From contig JBCBCY010000007.1 of assembly GCA_038530285.1 (NCBI GenBank), positions 1 to 64,000 of the forward strand: DNA of 64,000 nucleotides, read 5' to 3'. The notes under the pieces were generated by a model. That model was not told the DNA's origin. It saw nothing but the letters and a program-made list of their open reading frames with translations, and did no database searches. The stretch is from JASJAR01 sp038530285 (GTDB lineage Bacteria; Pseudomonadota; Alphaproteobacteria; Rhodobacterales; Rhodobacteraceae). This document shows, one piece after another, positions 1-8,916 of the stretch. Made by a program: the position numbers and the translations under genes. The first letter of the stretch is position 1; each line of letters starts with the position of its first letter.

Positions 1-1834
1 CCAGTCTTATATCGTGATCGACCGGGTCTTAGAGGCGGTGCGCCAAACAGGTGCTGAAGCGGTTCACCCGGGCTATGGGTTTTTGTCTGAAAACCCCAAA
101 TTCGCCGAGGCGCTGAAAGCCGAAGGTGTGGCTTTCATCGGCCCGCCTGTGGGGGCCATTGAGGCGATGGGCGACAAGATCACGTCGAAGAAAATCGCCC
201 AGGACGCGAATGTGTCCACGGTGCCGGGGTATATGGGCCTGATCGAAGACGCTGACGAGGCGGTGAAAATCTCTGGCGAAATCGGCTATCCGGTGATGAT
301 CAAGGCCTCAGCCGGGGGGGGCGGCAAGGGCATGCGCATCGCCTGGAACGACGACGAAGCGCGCGAAGGCTTTCAATCGTCCAAGAACGAGGCGGCCAAT
401 TCCTTTGGCGATGACCGGATTTTCATTGAAAAGTTCGTCACCCAACCGCGGCACATCGAAATTCAGGTGCTTTGCGACAGCCACGGCAATGGTGTTTACC
501 TGAACGAACGCGAATGTTCGATCCAGCGGCGCAACCAAAAGGTCATCGAAGAAGCCCCTTCGCCGTTTCTGGACGCGGCCACGCGCAAGGCCATGGGGGC
601 GCAATCGCTCGCCCTTGCCCATGCGGTGGGCTACGCCAGTGCGGGCACGGTCGAGTTCATCGTCGACGGCGAAAAGAACTTCTACTTTCTGGAAATGAAC
701 ACGCGTTTGCAGGTCGAACACCCGGTGACCGAGTTGATCACGGGCATCGATCTGGTCGAGCAGATGATCCGGGTGGCACATGGCGAAACGCTCGGTATTG
801 GTCAAGATGACGTGCAGCTGAATGGCTGGGCGCTGGAAAGCCGGCTTTATGCGGAAGACCCGTTTCGGAACTTTCTGCCGTCGATCGGGCGGCTATCGCG
901 GTATCGCCCGCCCGCTGAAGTGGCCGAGCCGACCCGTGCGGTGCGCAACGATACAGGCGTCTTCGAAGGCGGCGAGATTTCCATGTATTACGACCCGATG
1001 ATCGCAAAGCTGTGCACCTGGGCACCCACGCGCGATGAGGCACTTGAAGAGATGCGTCGCGCGCTGGATGGGTTCGAGGTGGAAGGGATCGGGCATAATC
1101 TGCCGTTTCTGTCCGCGGTGATGGATCATCCGAAGTTCATTTCGGGCAACATGACGACGGCCTTTATCGAAGAGGAATACCCCGACGGGTTTCAAGGCGT
1201 GACCCTTGAAGAGGACGCGCTGAAACGCGTGGCCGCTGCGGCTGTTGCGATGTTCCGTGTCGCCGAAATCCGGCGCACCCGTGTGTCGGGGCGGATGGAC
1301 AACCACGAACGCAAAGTGGGCACGGTCTGGAACGTTGTTTTGGGCCAAGCCGCCTATGACGTCGTGATCGATCCGCGCCCGGGTGGGGCCACGGTTGAGT
1401 TTGAGGATGGCACCGAACTGGATGTGGAAGGCGACTGGACGCCAGGGGATACGCTGGCGACGATGCTGGTGGGGGATGCGCCGCTGACCCTGAAGGTCGA
1501 CAAGATCACGTCTGGCTTGCGGTTGCGGACGCGAGGGGCTGCGCTGGATGTCTATATCCGCACGCCGCGGCAGGCGGAACTTGCGCGGCTGATGCCCGAA
1601 AAGGTCGCCCCCGATATGTCGAAATACCTGTTGTGTCCGATGCCGGGACTGGTCGTGAAAATCGACGTGGCCGAAGGCGACGAGGTGCAAGAGGGCCAGG
1701 CGCTGGCCACGGTCGAAGCAATGAAGATGGAAAACATCCTGCGGGCCGAGAAAAAGGGCGTGGTCAAATCCATCAAGGCCGAAGCCGGGGCGAGCCTTGC
1801 GGTGGATGACGTGATCATGGAGTTCGAAGGGTGA
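1..1834 (+). CDS. pccA: Propionyl-CoA carboxylase, biotin-carboxylase/carrier (alpha) subunit, 5' partial
   Basis: This is the biotin-dependent subunit that carboxylates biotin with ATP and bicarbonate for propionyl-CoA to methylmalonyl-CoA conversion. The reading frame is open to the left edge, so the true start lies upstream; roughly the first 60-75 residues of a typical 660-680 residue PccA are missing. Visible parts are the ATP-grasp biotin carboxylase domain (glycine-rich loop SAGGGGKGMRIAW, then FIEKF, RECSIQRRNQK and EMNTRLQVEHPVTE), the central BT domain, and a C-terminal biotinyl domain. The biotin-accepting lysine of the AMKMEN motif is codon 1724-1726. Methylmalonyl-CoA mutase lies 0.6 kb downstream on the same strand, which supports propionyl-CoA rather than acetyl-CoA or methylcrotonyl-CoA as substrate. 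The beta subunit is presumably upstream of the window. Confidence 0.95.
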   Translation, partial: QSYIVIDRVLEAVRQTGAEAVHPGYGFLSENPKFAEALKAEGVAFIGPPVGAIEAMGDKITSKKIAQDANVSTVPGYMGLIEDADEAVKISGEIGYPVMIKASAGGGGKGMRIAWNDDEAREGFQSSKNEAANSFGDDRIFIEKFVTQPRHIEIQVLCDSHGNGVYLNERECSIQRRNQKVIEEAPSPFLDAATRKAMGAQSLALAHAVGYASAGTVEFIVDGEKNFYFLEMNTRLQVEHPVTELITGIDLVEQMIRVAHGETLGIGQDDVQLNGWALESRLYAEDPFRNFLPSIGRLSRYRPPAEVAEPTRAVRNDTGVFEGGEISMYYDPMIAKLCTWAPTRDEALEEMRRALDGFEVEGIGHNLPFLSAVMDHPKFISGNMTTAFIEEEYPDGFQGVTLEEDALKRVAAAAVAMFRVAEIRRTRVSGRMDNHERKVGTVWNVVLGQAAYDVVIDPRPGGATVEFEDGTELDVEGDWTPGDTLATMLVGDAPLTLKVDKITSGLRLRTRGAALDVYIRTPRQAELARLMPEKVAPDMSKYLLCPMPGLVVKIDVAEGDEVQEGQALATVEAMKMENILRAEKKGVVKSIKAEAGASLAVDDVIMEFEG

Positions 1835-1838
1835 GGGA

Positions 1839-2312
1839 CTATTCGCCCTCGCGGATTTCGCGCTGGCGCATCGGCATCTTGTCGATGGACCGCGACAGTT
1901 CGCGCACGTCCCAGGGGAAGGGTTTGCGAAGCTTCACGCCGCCGTCCTTGCCGATGAGCGTCAGCATGAAGCCGCGTGGGCGCAGTTTGGTGCGCAGCGC
2001 TGAGGCCGCATCGGGGTCGGTGTCGGTGATCAGCACAACATCGCGTGCGGCCAAATCGTCAAGCCCGTCAGCCAAAAGGCGCAATTGTTCTTCAAACGCA
2101 GGGTTTGCGTCGGTGTTGGCAAACACCACAACGGGCCGTGCAACCCATTGGAAGTCGTCAAGATCAATCTCTGCGGCGTCAAAAATCGTCGTGGGGTCAG
2201 CTTCCCAGCGTTCCACGGGGGTCAGATCCGCCAGTGTGGCATCGGTCGCGCCTGCGGGCAGGGCAACGAATGCCGTCAAAAGGGCTGCAAAGTGTGTGAA
2301 CATGCGGCTCAT
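1839..2312 (-). CDS. DUF4174 family exported protein
   Basis: A 157-residue protein with an N-terminal signal peptide (MSRMFTHFAALLTAFVALPAGA). The rest matches the DUF4174 pattern: a DLDDFQW stretch followed by RPVVVFA near the start of the mature domain, and LIGKDGGVKLRKPFPW-DVRELSRSIDKMPMRQREI at the C-terminus. The order of secondary structure suggests a thioredoxin-like fold, but no CxxC is present. It sits between pccA and the mutase gene on the opposite strand, with its stop 4 nt from the pccA stop, so it is not part of that operon. Its function is not known. Confidence 0.8.
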   Translation of the reverse strand: MSRMFTHFAALLTAFVALPAGATDATLADLTPVERWEADPTTIFDAAEIDLDDFQWVARPVVVFANTDANPAFEEQLRLLADGLDDLAARDVVLITDTDPDAASALRTKLRPRGFMLTLIGKDGGVKLRKPFPWDVRELSRSIDKMPMRQREIREGE

Positions 2313-2415
2313 GTCGTCTCCTTCTTCGTCTGATATAGGGCGCGAAGGCTGGCAAGCGAAGGGTGAACAGGGCAGAATTCACGACCATGTGGTCGCGGGG
2401 TAAGGTGTTGAGAAC

Positions 2416-4536
2416 ATGACCGACTGGAAGGCATTGGCCGAAAAAGAGCTGCGCGGGCGCGCGGTGGACGACCTGACGTGGGAAACGCTGGAAGGGATCG
2501 CGGTCAAACCGGTGTACACCGAAGAGGACCTGGAAGGCCTGGATCACATGGGCTCGACCCCCGGTGCGGCGCCCTTCACGCGCGGTGTGAAGGCGACGAT
2601 GTATGCCGGTCGGCCCTGGACGATCCGGCAATATGCGGGGTTTTCCACGGCCGAGGCATCAAACGCGTTCTACCGAAAGGCCCTGGCGGGCGGGCAGCAG
2701 GGTGTTTCGGTGGCCTTCGATCTGGCCACGCACCGGGGCTATGACAGTGATCATCCGCGCGTGGAAGGCGATGTGGGCAAGGCGGGCGTGGCCATCGACA
2801 GCGTTGAGGACATGAAAATCCTGTTCGACGGGATCCCCTTGGGTGAGATTTCGGTGTCGATGACAATGAACGGGGCAGTGATCCCGATCCTGGCCAGTTT
2901 CATCGTGGCTGGCGAAGAACAGGGCGTGGCGCGCGAGGCGCTGTCAGGCACCATTCAGAACGACATTCTGAAAGAGTTCATGGTGCGCAACACCTATATT
3001 TATCCGCCCGAACCCAGCATGAGGATTGTCGGGGATATTATAGAGTATACAGCCGATTACATGCCGAAGTTCAACTCGATCAGCATTTCGGGCTACCACA
3101 TGCAGGAAGCGGGCGCGAACCTGGTCCAGGAACTGGCCTTCACGCTGGCGGACGGGCGCGAATACGTGCGCGCCGCGATTGCGCGGGGCATGGATGTGGA
3201 CAAGTTTGCGCCGCGTCTGTCGTTCTTCTTCGCCATCGGCATGAACTTTTTCATGGAGGCCGCCAAGCTTCGGGCCGCGCGGCTGTTGTGGCACAAGATC
3301 ATGTCCGATTTTGCGCCAAAGAACCCCAAATCCTCGATGTTGCGCACCCATTGCCAGACGTCCGGCGTGAGTTTGCAGGAACAAGACCCCTACAACAACG
3401 TGGTGCGCACAGCCTATGAGGCGATGTCGGCGGTTTTGGGCGGCACGCAGTCGCTGCACACCAATGCGCTGGATGAAGCGATTGCCCTGCCGACGGAGTT
3501 TGCAGCACGCATTGCGCGCAATACCCAGCTGATTTTGCAGGAAGAAACCGGTGTGACCAATGTGGTCGATCCACTGGCGGGGTCTTACTATGTGGAAAGC
3601 CTGACGGCGGAATTGGCCGAACAGGCCTGGGCCCTGATGGAAGAGGTCGAAGAGATGGGCGGGATGACCAAGGCGGTCGCCTCTGGCATGCCGAAGCTTC
3701 GGATCGAAGAAACGGCCGCCCGGCGTCAGGCGATGATCGACCGGGGTGACGAGGTGATCGTCGGGGTCAACAAGTACCAAAAGGACAAAGAGGACCCGAT
3801 CGATATCATGGATATCGACAATGAAATGGTGCGTGACGCGCAGGTCGCGCGGTTGGCCGCGATCCGGGCCGCGCGGGACGAGGGCGTCTGCCAGGCCGCC
3901 CTGGCGGAGGTCACGCGGCGCGCCAAAGAGGGTGGCAATCTGTTGGATGCAGCCGTCGATGCCGCGCGCGCGCGCGCAACCGTAGGGGAGATATCATCGG
4001 CCATGGAAGATGAGTTTGGCCGCCACCGGGCGGAGGTCAAAACCCTGGCTGGCGTCTATGGCGCAGCCTATGAGGGCGACGAAGGTTTCGCGCAAATCCA
4101 GAAAGATGTGGATGCCTTTGCCGCCGACGAAGGCCGACGGCCCCGGATGCTGGTGGTCAAAATGGGCCAGGATGGGCACGACCGGGGGGCCAAGGTGATT
4201 GCCACGGCTTTTGCCGATATCGGCTTTGACGTGGATGTGGGACCGTTGTTTCAGACACCCCAAGAGGCCGCACAGGACGCGATGGACAATGATGTGCATG
4301 TGATCGGCATTTCGTCGCAGGCCGCCGGGCACAAGACGCTGGCGCCGAAACTGATCGAGGCTTTGCGCGCCAAGGACGCCGGGGACATCATTGTGATCTG
4401 TGGCGGCGTAATCCCCCAGCAGGATTACGCCTTTCTGATGCAGGCGGGTGTGGCCGCGATTTTCGGGCCGGGCACGAATATCCCGGCTGCGGCGTCCGAT
4501 ATCCTGAAGCTGATCGCGCAGGCGCGGACCGCTTGA
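2416..4536 (+). CDS. scpA: Methylmalonyl-CoA mutase
   Basis: Adenosylcobalamin-dependent isomerase turning (R)-methylmalonyl-CoA into succinyl-CoA, the last step of propionate, odd-chain fatty acid and branched amino-acid breakdown. The 706 residues carry the large TIM-barrel catalytic domain (GSTPGAAPFTRGVKATMYAG, RPWTIRQYAGF, GLSVAFDL-like GVSVAFDLATHRGYDSD) and a C-terminal cobalamin-binding domain starting near residue 570. The cobalt-ligating histidine of DGHDRG is residue 588. Length fits the single-chain alpha-type mutase. The ATG follows a GTTGAGAAC stretch, a weak ribosome binding site. No epimerase or MeaB chaperone gene is visible nearby. Confidence 0.97.
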   Translation: MTDWKALAEKELRGRAVDDLTWETLEGIAVKPVYTEEDLEGLDHMGSTPGAAPFTRGVKATMYAGRPWTIRQYAGFSTAEASNAFYRKALAGGQQGVSVAFDLATHRGYDSDHPRVEGDVGKAGVAIDSVEDMKILFDGIPLGEISVSMTMNGAVIPILASFIVAGEEQGVAREALSGTIQNDILKEFMVRNTYIYPPEPSMRIVGDIIEYTADYMPKFNSISISGYHMQEAGANLVQELAFTLADGREYVRAAIARGMDVDKFAPRLSFFFAIGMNFFMEAAKLRAARLLWHKIMSDFAPKNPKSSMLRTHCQTSGVSLQEQDPYNNVVRTAYEAMSAVLGGTQSLHTNALDEAIALPTEFAARIARNTQLILQEETGVTNVVDPLAGSYYVESLTAELAEQAWALMEEVEEMGGMTKAVASGMPKLRIEETAARRQAMIDRGDEVIVGVNKYQKDKEDPIDIMDIDNEMVRDAQVARLAAIRAARDEGVCQAALAEVTRRAKEGGNLLDAAVDAARARATVGEISSAMEDEFGRHRAEVKTLAGVYGAAYEGDEGFAQIQKDVDAFAADEGRRPRMLVVKMGQDGHDRGAKVIATAFADIGFDVDVGPLFQTPQEAAQDAMDNDVHVIGISSQAAGHKTLAPKLIEALRAKDAGDIIVICGGVIPQQDYAFLMQAGVAAIFGPGTNIPAAASDILKLIAQARTA

Positions 4537-4539
4537 GGG

Positions 4540-5001
4540 TTACGCGTAAAAGTCGACCACGGGTTGGGTCGGGTCATAGCCAGCCTCTTCCAGAGCGGAA
4601 AACAGGTTTGACCATGGCGATTGCCCGTCTTCGGTTTCGGAATTTTCCAAAGCGTCGAGCACCAGCGAGACAAGATCACTGTCGACCGACCCTGCCCCCT
4701 GTCCGGGGCCAATTCCCGGTGGCGGCGGCGGTGGACCACCTTCGCGGCCGATGCCAGCGAGGTTCGCGATTTCAAAGGGCTTGAAGCCTGCGTCGTTCAG
4801 GGCTGTGGCCAGGCCGACCCCGGGTGAGATGCCGAGTTCCTTGATGCCACTGACAATTTCGCTGGCCGTCTCGGACGACAGATTGTCCGGGTCGTAGTCA
4901 GCCAAAAGCGCCGACACTTCAGTTTTCTGGGTCTCGGTCAGGGCATTTTCTGCAAGGCGGGGCAAAGCGCCGCCAAAATTACTCTGGATTGCTCCAATCA
5001 T
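4540..5001 (-). CDS. Uncharacterised protein with a hexaproline linker
   Basis: About 153 residues if translation starts at 5001 (MIGAIQSNFGG), where a GAAAGG ribosome binding site precedes the ATG; an ATG-less extension to 5022 is possible but lacks a better site. There is no signal peptide or membrane segment. The N-terminal half is helical and acidic (TETQKTEVSALLADYDPDNLSSETASEIVSGIKELG). A flexible linker GGPPPPPPGIGPGQG near residue 95 separates it from a second helical, acidic segment ending PTQPVVDFYA. The six prolines should make translation depend on elongation factor P. It converges on the mutase gene with only 3 nt between stops. I do not recognise a characterised family. Confidence 0.6.
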   Translation of the reverse strand: MIGAIQSNFGGALPRLAENALTETQKTEVSALLADYDPDNLSSETASEIVSGIKELGISPGVGLATALNDAGFKPFEIANLAGIGREGGPPPPPPGIGPGQGAGSVDSDLVSLVLDALENSETEDGQSPWSNLFSALEEAGYDPTQPVVDFYA

Positions 5002-5120
5002 GGTTTGCCTTTCGCAAATCACCCCATGGCGCCAAAGTATCCGGCCAGAGCCTTACAATTCCCTTTCAAAAGAGGATTTGAGGAAATTTGGAAGGACTTT
5101 TCGGCCCGCTGCGGCGCGGC

Positions 5121-5174
5121 CGATTTTTGGCAAAAATCGGTGCCTCCGGCGGGAGTATTTTTGCCAGGATGAAG
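5121..5174. repeat. Dispersed 54-bp palindromic repeat, copy 1
   Basis: An intergenic element made of a perfect 8-bp hairpin (CGATTTTT/AAAAATCG, loop GGC, 5121-5139) followed by TGCCTCCGGCGGGAGTATTT and a TTGCCAGGATGAAG tail. An almost identical copy lies in inverted orientation at 18195-18247. This type of short extragenic repeat is familiar from Rhodobacteraceae genomes. It may act as a terminator or mRNA end-stabiliser, which is inference. Confidence 0.75.
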
Positions 5175-5235
5175 GGACCTTGTTCGCTTTGAGTTGCGGG
5201 TGACGCGCCATGCCGTCTGAGATAGGCTTGGTTCC

Positions 5236-5919
5236 ATGTCAATCTGGTCTCGCATTGCTGACGCGATTTCTGCCCTGGCCTCTGGTGAGGGGCTGTCTGA
5301 GGTGTTTGACCGGTTGCGTGCGCCCCCCGAGCGGTCGGTTGCCTTCACAATTGCGGTGATCGCGCTGGGTGCGAAGATGGCTAAGGCGGACGGGCAGGTG
5401 ACCCGCGATGAGGTCACAGCCTTCCGCGAGGTCTTTCATATCCCGCGGCACGAAGAGCCCAATGCCGCGCGGGTGTTTGACCTGGCGCGCCAGGACGTGG
5501 CCGGGTTTGATGCCTATGCCCGCCGGATTGCGGGCATGTTCGGGGCGGGGGCCGATGCGCTGGTGGACCTGATCGAGGGGCTGTTCCATGTGGCCGTGGC
5601 GGACGGTGAATATCACCCCAAGGAAGATGATTTCCTGCATGAGGTGGCAAAGATCTTTGGCATTGGTGAGCGGCAGTTTCGTGCGATCCGCACGCGGTTT
5701 GTCCCCGATGCGTCGCCCGATCCCTATGATGTGCTGGGGCTGCAGGACGGGGCGACGCTGGAGGAGGCGAAAACCGCCTGGCGCCGATTGGTCCGCGAAA
5801 GCCATCCCGACCGGATGATGGCGCGCGGTCTGCCCGAAGAGGCGATCCGCATTGCAGAGCTGCGCTTGATCGCGATCAACCGCGCCTGGGAAGAGATCAG
5901 CCATGCCCATGCAAGGTAG
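5236..5919 (+). CDS. TerB-like and J-domain protein (DjlA-like, soluble)
   Basis: A 227-residue protein in two parts. Residues about 35-150 form a helical TerB-like domain (FTIAVIALGAKMAKADGQVTRDEVTAFREVF and a second repeat LFHVAVADGEYHPKEDDFLHEVAKIFGI). Residues about 163-225 form a DnaJ domain (DPYDVLGLQDGATLEEAKTAW) with the HPD tripeptide needed to stimulate DnaK ATPase, in RESHPDRM. Unlike E. coli DjlA there is no N-terminal membrane anchor, so it should be a cytoplasmic co-chaperone. The next gene begins 12 nt after its stop, so the two are probably co-transcribed. Confidence 0.85.
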   Translation: MSIWSRIADAISALASGEGLSEVFDRLRAPPERSVAFTIAVIALGAKMAKADGQVTRDEVTAFREVFHIPRHEEPNAARVFDLARQDVAGFDAYARRIAGMFGAGADALVDLIEGLFHVAVADGEYHPKEDDFLHEVAKIFGIGERQFRAIRTRFVPDASPDPYDVLGLQDGATLEEAKTAWRRLVRESHPDRMMARGLPEEAIRIAELRLIAINRAWEEISHAHAR

Positions 5920-5931
5920 CGCGGCGGCCTG

Positions 5932-6933
5932 ATGCGGATTGCGACCTATAACGTCGAATGGTTCACCAACCTTTTCGCAGAGGATGGGACCTTGCTGGCG
6001 GACGCAGAATGGTCATCGCGCTACAATGTGACCCGAAAGATGCAGGCCGATGCCATCGCCCGGGTGATGGGCGCGCTCGATGCGGATGCGGTGATGATCA
6101 TTGAAGCCCCTGATGCCCATGCCGACCGGTCAGGCCGCGTGGCCTTGGAAACCTTCGCGGAAACCTACGATTTGCGGACGCGGACAGCACTTTTGGGCTT
6201 TGAAAACCAGACCCAGCAAGAGATCGCACTTCTTTATGACCCCGATGTGCTAAGCGCGCGTCACGCCCCACAGACACAGGGCGCACCGCGGTTTGATGGC
6301 GAATTTTCCATCGATCTGGATGTGGACGCCCGGCTTGACCGGGTGCGCTGGTCGAAACCGCCATTGGAGCTGGCGTGCCAATCGGCGTCAGGTCAGGCGT
6401 TTCGGATGATCGGGGTGCATGCGAAGTCGAAGGCGCCCCATGGAGCGAAGGGCCGCGAAGCGGTGCTGCGTGCCTCGATTGCGAACCGGCGCAAACAACT
6501 GGCCCAATGCATCTGGCTGAGACGCCGGGTTGAGGCGCATCTGGACGCGGCCGATCCCTTGATTGTGCTGGGGGATTTCAATGATGGGCCGGGGTTGGAC
6601 GAGTATGAAAAGCTGTTCGGGCGGTCGGGCATTGAAATCGTGATCGGTGAAGAGGGGGCGGTGCGGTTGCGTGAACCCCATGCGGAAATGGCCCTGGCGC
6701 GGCGTCTGGGAGCGGCACCCACATCCGCGCGGTTTTGGAAGCGCGACCAGAAGCGCTGGCTTGAAGTGCTGTTGGACTACATCATGGTGTCGCCCGATAT
6801 GATGGGCCGGGCCCCCGAGTGGCGGATCTGGCACCCGTTCGATGACCCTGAGTGTTTTGGCGATGAGGCTTTGAGACAAGCGCTTTTGGACGCATCAGAT
6901 CACTTCCCGGTCACGCTGGATATTGACCTGTAA
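5932..6933 (+). CDS. Endonuclease/exonuclease/phosphatase-fold protein
   Basis: A 333-residue protein of the DNase I/exonuclease III-like fold. The family signatures are visible: MRIATYNVEWF at the start, MIIEAPDA (metal-binding glutamate), IGVHAKSKAP, LIVLGDFNDGPGLDEYEKLF (the GDFND active-site loop), and a C-terminal SDHFPVTLDIDL supplying the catalytic Asp-His. No signal peptide is present. Substrate cannot be read from sequence; family members cut DNA, RNA or phosphoesters. It follows the J-domain gene closely. Confidence 0.85.
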   Translation: MRIATYNVEWFTNLFAEDGTLLADAEWSSRYNVTRKMQADAIARVMGALDADAVMIIEAPDAHADRSGRVALETFAETYDLRTRTALLGFENQTQQEIALLYDPDVLSARHAPQTQGAPRFDGEFSIDLDVDARLDRVRWSKPPLELACQSASGQAFRMIGVHAKSKAPHGAKGREAVLRASIANRRKQLAQCIWLRRRVEAHLDAADPLIVLGDFNDGPGLDEYEKLFGRSGIEIVIGEEGAVRLREPHAEMALARRLGAAPTSARFWKRDQKRWLEVLLDYIMVSPDMMGRAPEWRIWHPFDDPECFGDEALRQALLDASDHFPVTLDIDL

Positions 6934-7026
6934 TTTGCCAAACGCGCAATGGGTCCGAACACCAGGTTCCACTTTGCCGCGCGCGCTTTGGTGCGTTCGG
7001 CGCCGAATCCCTTTACAGTGGCCCCC

Positions 7027-7308
7027 ATGAAACATTTCGCTTTTGCCGCCGCCCTGACCGTGACACCGCTGCCTGCGCTTGCCGAAGACAGCGATGTGGA
7101 CCGTGGCCTGTCCTTGCTGGAAGAGGGGGCCGCACTGATGCTTGAAGGCCTGTTGGCAGAGATCGAGCCGCGCCTTTTGCAATTGGAAGAGGCGATCGAC
7201 GGTCTGAATGCCTACCACCCGCCCGAGGTCTTGCCCAACGGCGATATCATCATCCGGCGGCGCCATCCGACGCGCGCAGACGAGCCGGGCGGTGAGATCG
7301 ACCTTTAA
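7027..7308 (+). CDS. Small exported conserved hypothetical protein
   Basis: A 93-residue protein starting at MKHFAFAAALTVTPLPALA, a clear signal peptide; this start is preferred over an upstream one at 6949 that would bury the signal. The mature part is an acidic helix (DVDRGLSLLEEGAALMLEGLLAEIEPRLLQLEEAIDGL) and a short tail with PPEVLPNGDIIIRRRHP. Similar small proteins are common in Rhodobacterales and are sometimes mislabelled as AAA ATPases; there is no P-loop here. Its TAA overlaps the stop of ppx on the other strand in the tetranucleotide TTAA. Confidence 0.7.
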   Translation: MKHFAFAAALTVTPLPALAEDSDVDRGLSLLEEGAALMLEGLLAEIEPRLLQLEEAIDGLNAYHPPEVLPNGDIIIRRRHPTRADEPGGEIDL

Positions 7309-8858
7309 GAGTCTTTGGGGCGCGACACATCAACGGTCTGCGCACCAAGACTTGCAGCCAGCGAATTGAAACGCGCTTCGGCCACTTCGCCAAACAGATC
7401 CTCGGCCCCGTCGGCCAGTCGGAACCTCAAGACCTTTTTGCGCGGCTGCCACTTAAGGTCGCCCATATGCGACGCCACCTGGCCCGAAAACATCGCGCCG
7501 AACCGCATGGCCTTGCCCAATTGCTCGGCGTCGAGGCGTTCTTTCTCGCTGAGAAGATCGAACAGGGGCTGGAACCGCGACCCAGCACGGTTGTTTTTGT
7601 ACCGGTGCAAAAGGGCCAGGCCCAGAAACACCCGCTCACGGTGGGCCAGGCCCGCCATGTTCGCCCGCGTGGCCAGGTCAAAGCAGTTTTCGTGGCGGTA
7701 GTCGGGATGGGCCCGCCAGGCCACGTCGTGCAGAAGACAGGCCGCGCGCACGAGCCGGAAATGCGCCTTGCCACGGCCTGAGAACAGCGGCGCGATGAAG
7801 TCATGAAGCTGCAGGCCGAACCCGGGCAGACGGGCATCCTTGGCTTCGGCAAAGCGGCAGGCTTCGATCAAGGGATCGCGGCCCCGCAATTGGTCCGGCA
7901 TTTGCTCGTAAAGCATGCCTTCGCGGATGCCATAGCTGGAAATCGCGATGTCATGGGGTTTGAACCGGTCAATCAACGTGGTCAGCACAGGTGCGGCCAG
8001 CGGCAGAAGCGAGGCACGCGCATCAGAAATGCCGATCTCGCGACGCAATTCGCCAAGGTCGGCCTTTTCGATCAGCCGCGCGGTTTCGCGCACGTCCTTG
8101 CGGGTCATCCGGTATTCATGCAGCACCGCCAAGGGGTAGCCGCGCCGGTGCATGTCAATACGGGCAAAGGCGCGCCAGGACCCGCCGACCAGAAACAACC
8201 GGTCCGGCTGGTCGCCAAGTTCGGCCTTCATCCGGTCAATCTGGGCGCGCACTTCCGCTTTGCGACCCGCCTTGCCGCCCTTGACGTTGGCCAGCCGCAA
8301 AGGGCCCAGCGGCGAGGTCATGCAATGGCCGATCATGCCTTCGCGCAGTTCAGCCAATTCCATCGATGAGCCACCTATGTCGCACACTAGCCCGTAGGAC
8401 CCTGGCCAGCCCAGAAGCACGCCCTGGGCAGACAGGCGCGCTTCTTCCTCGCCGTCGATCACCCAAAGCTTCAGGCCGGTTTCTTTCAGGACCTGCGCCT
8501 GAAAATCGGGCCCGTCTGTTGCTTCGCGCACGGCGGCGGTGGCGACGGAGGTTAGGGGCGTGGCACCCATCCCTTCGGCCAATGTCGTGAAGCGCTTCAG
8601 GGCTTTAAGCGCGCGGTCGCGGCCTTCGGGGTTGAGCCGGCCGGTTTCAGCCATGCCCGCCCCCAGACCGCACATGACCTTTTCGTTGAAAAAATACGCG
8701 GGGCTGCGCGCGGCGCCGTCAAACACAACCATCCGGACCGAGTTTGACCCCACATCGACCACGCCCACACGGGCCAGATCGCGCGCGGTGGGTGAATCGA
8801 ACAACGGACGGCCAAATGGCCCCCAATCGTCTTCGGCAGGTAGATTGCCGTCATCCAT
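7305..8858 (-). CDS. ppx: Ppx/GppA family exopolyphosphatase
   Basis: Hydrolyses inorganic polyphosphate or pppGpp; the gene next door makes polyphosphate, which favours exopolyphosphatase. From the ATG at 8858 it has 517 residues, with the actin-like ATPase fold: VGVVDVGSNSVRMVVF (phosphate 1 loop) near residue 30, and VCDIGGSSMELAEL (phosphate 2 loop). The C-terminal third is an HD-like helical domain (ACLLHDVAWRAHPDYRHENCFDLA). The start at 8858 has GAGG 11 nt upstream. Starting at 8948 would overlap the end of ppk1, and the extra residues look non-conserved. Confidence 0.9.
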   Translation of the reverse strand: MDDGNLPAEDDWGPFGRPLFDSPTARDLARVGVVDVGSNSVRMVVFDGAARSPAYFFNEKVMCGLGAGMAETGRLNPEGRDRALKALKRFTTLAEGMGATPLTSVATAAVREATDGPDFQAQVLKETGLKLWVIDGEEEARLSAQGVLLGWPGSYGLVCDIGGSSMELAELREGMIGHCMTSPLGPLRLANVKGGKAGRKAEVRAQIDRMKAELGDQPDRLFLVGGSWRAFARIDMHRRGYPLAVLHEYRMTRKDVRETARLIEKADLGELRREIGISDARASLLPLAAPVLTTLIDRFKPHDIAISSYGIREGMLYEQMPDQLRGRDPLIEACRFAEAKDARLPGFGLQLHDFIAPLFSGRGKAHFRLVRAACLLHDVAWRAHPDYRHENCFDLATRANMAGLAHRERVFLGLALLHRYKNNRAGSRFQPLFDLLSEKERLDAEQLGKAMRFGAMFSGQVASHMGDLKWQPRKKVLRFRLADGAEDLFGEVAEARFNSLAASLGAQTVDVSRPKDS

Positions 8859-8916
8859 CTGTGGCCGATCCTCATTCCCCCGGCGCGCCCAGCCATGCAC
8901 GCGGCAGGCGGCGGGG

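Noticed and set aside
1831..2403. Plus-strand open frame of 190 codons after pccA
   Set aside because: Antisense to the DUF4174 gene, with a Ser/Arg-rich translation.
3964..3979. Run of alternating CG in the mutase gene as a regulatory element
   Set aside because: It is in frame coding for Ala and Arg codons (AARARA) in a conserved enzyme, so codon usage in GC-rich DNA explains it.
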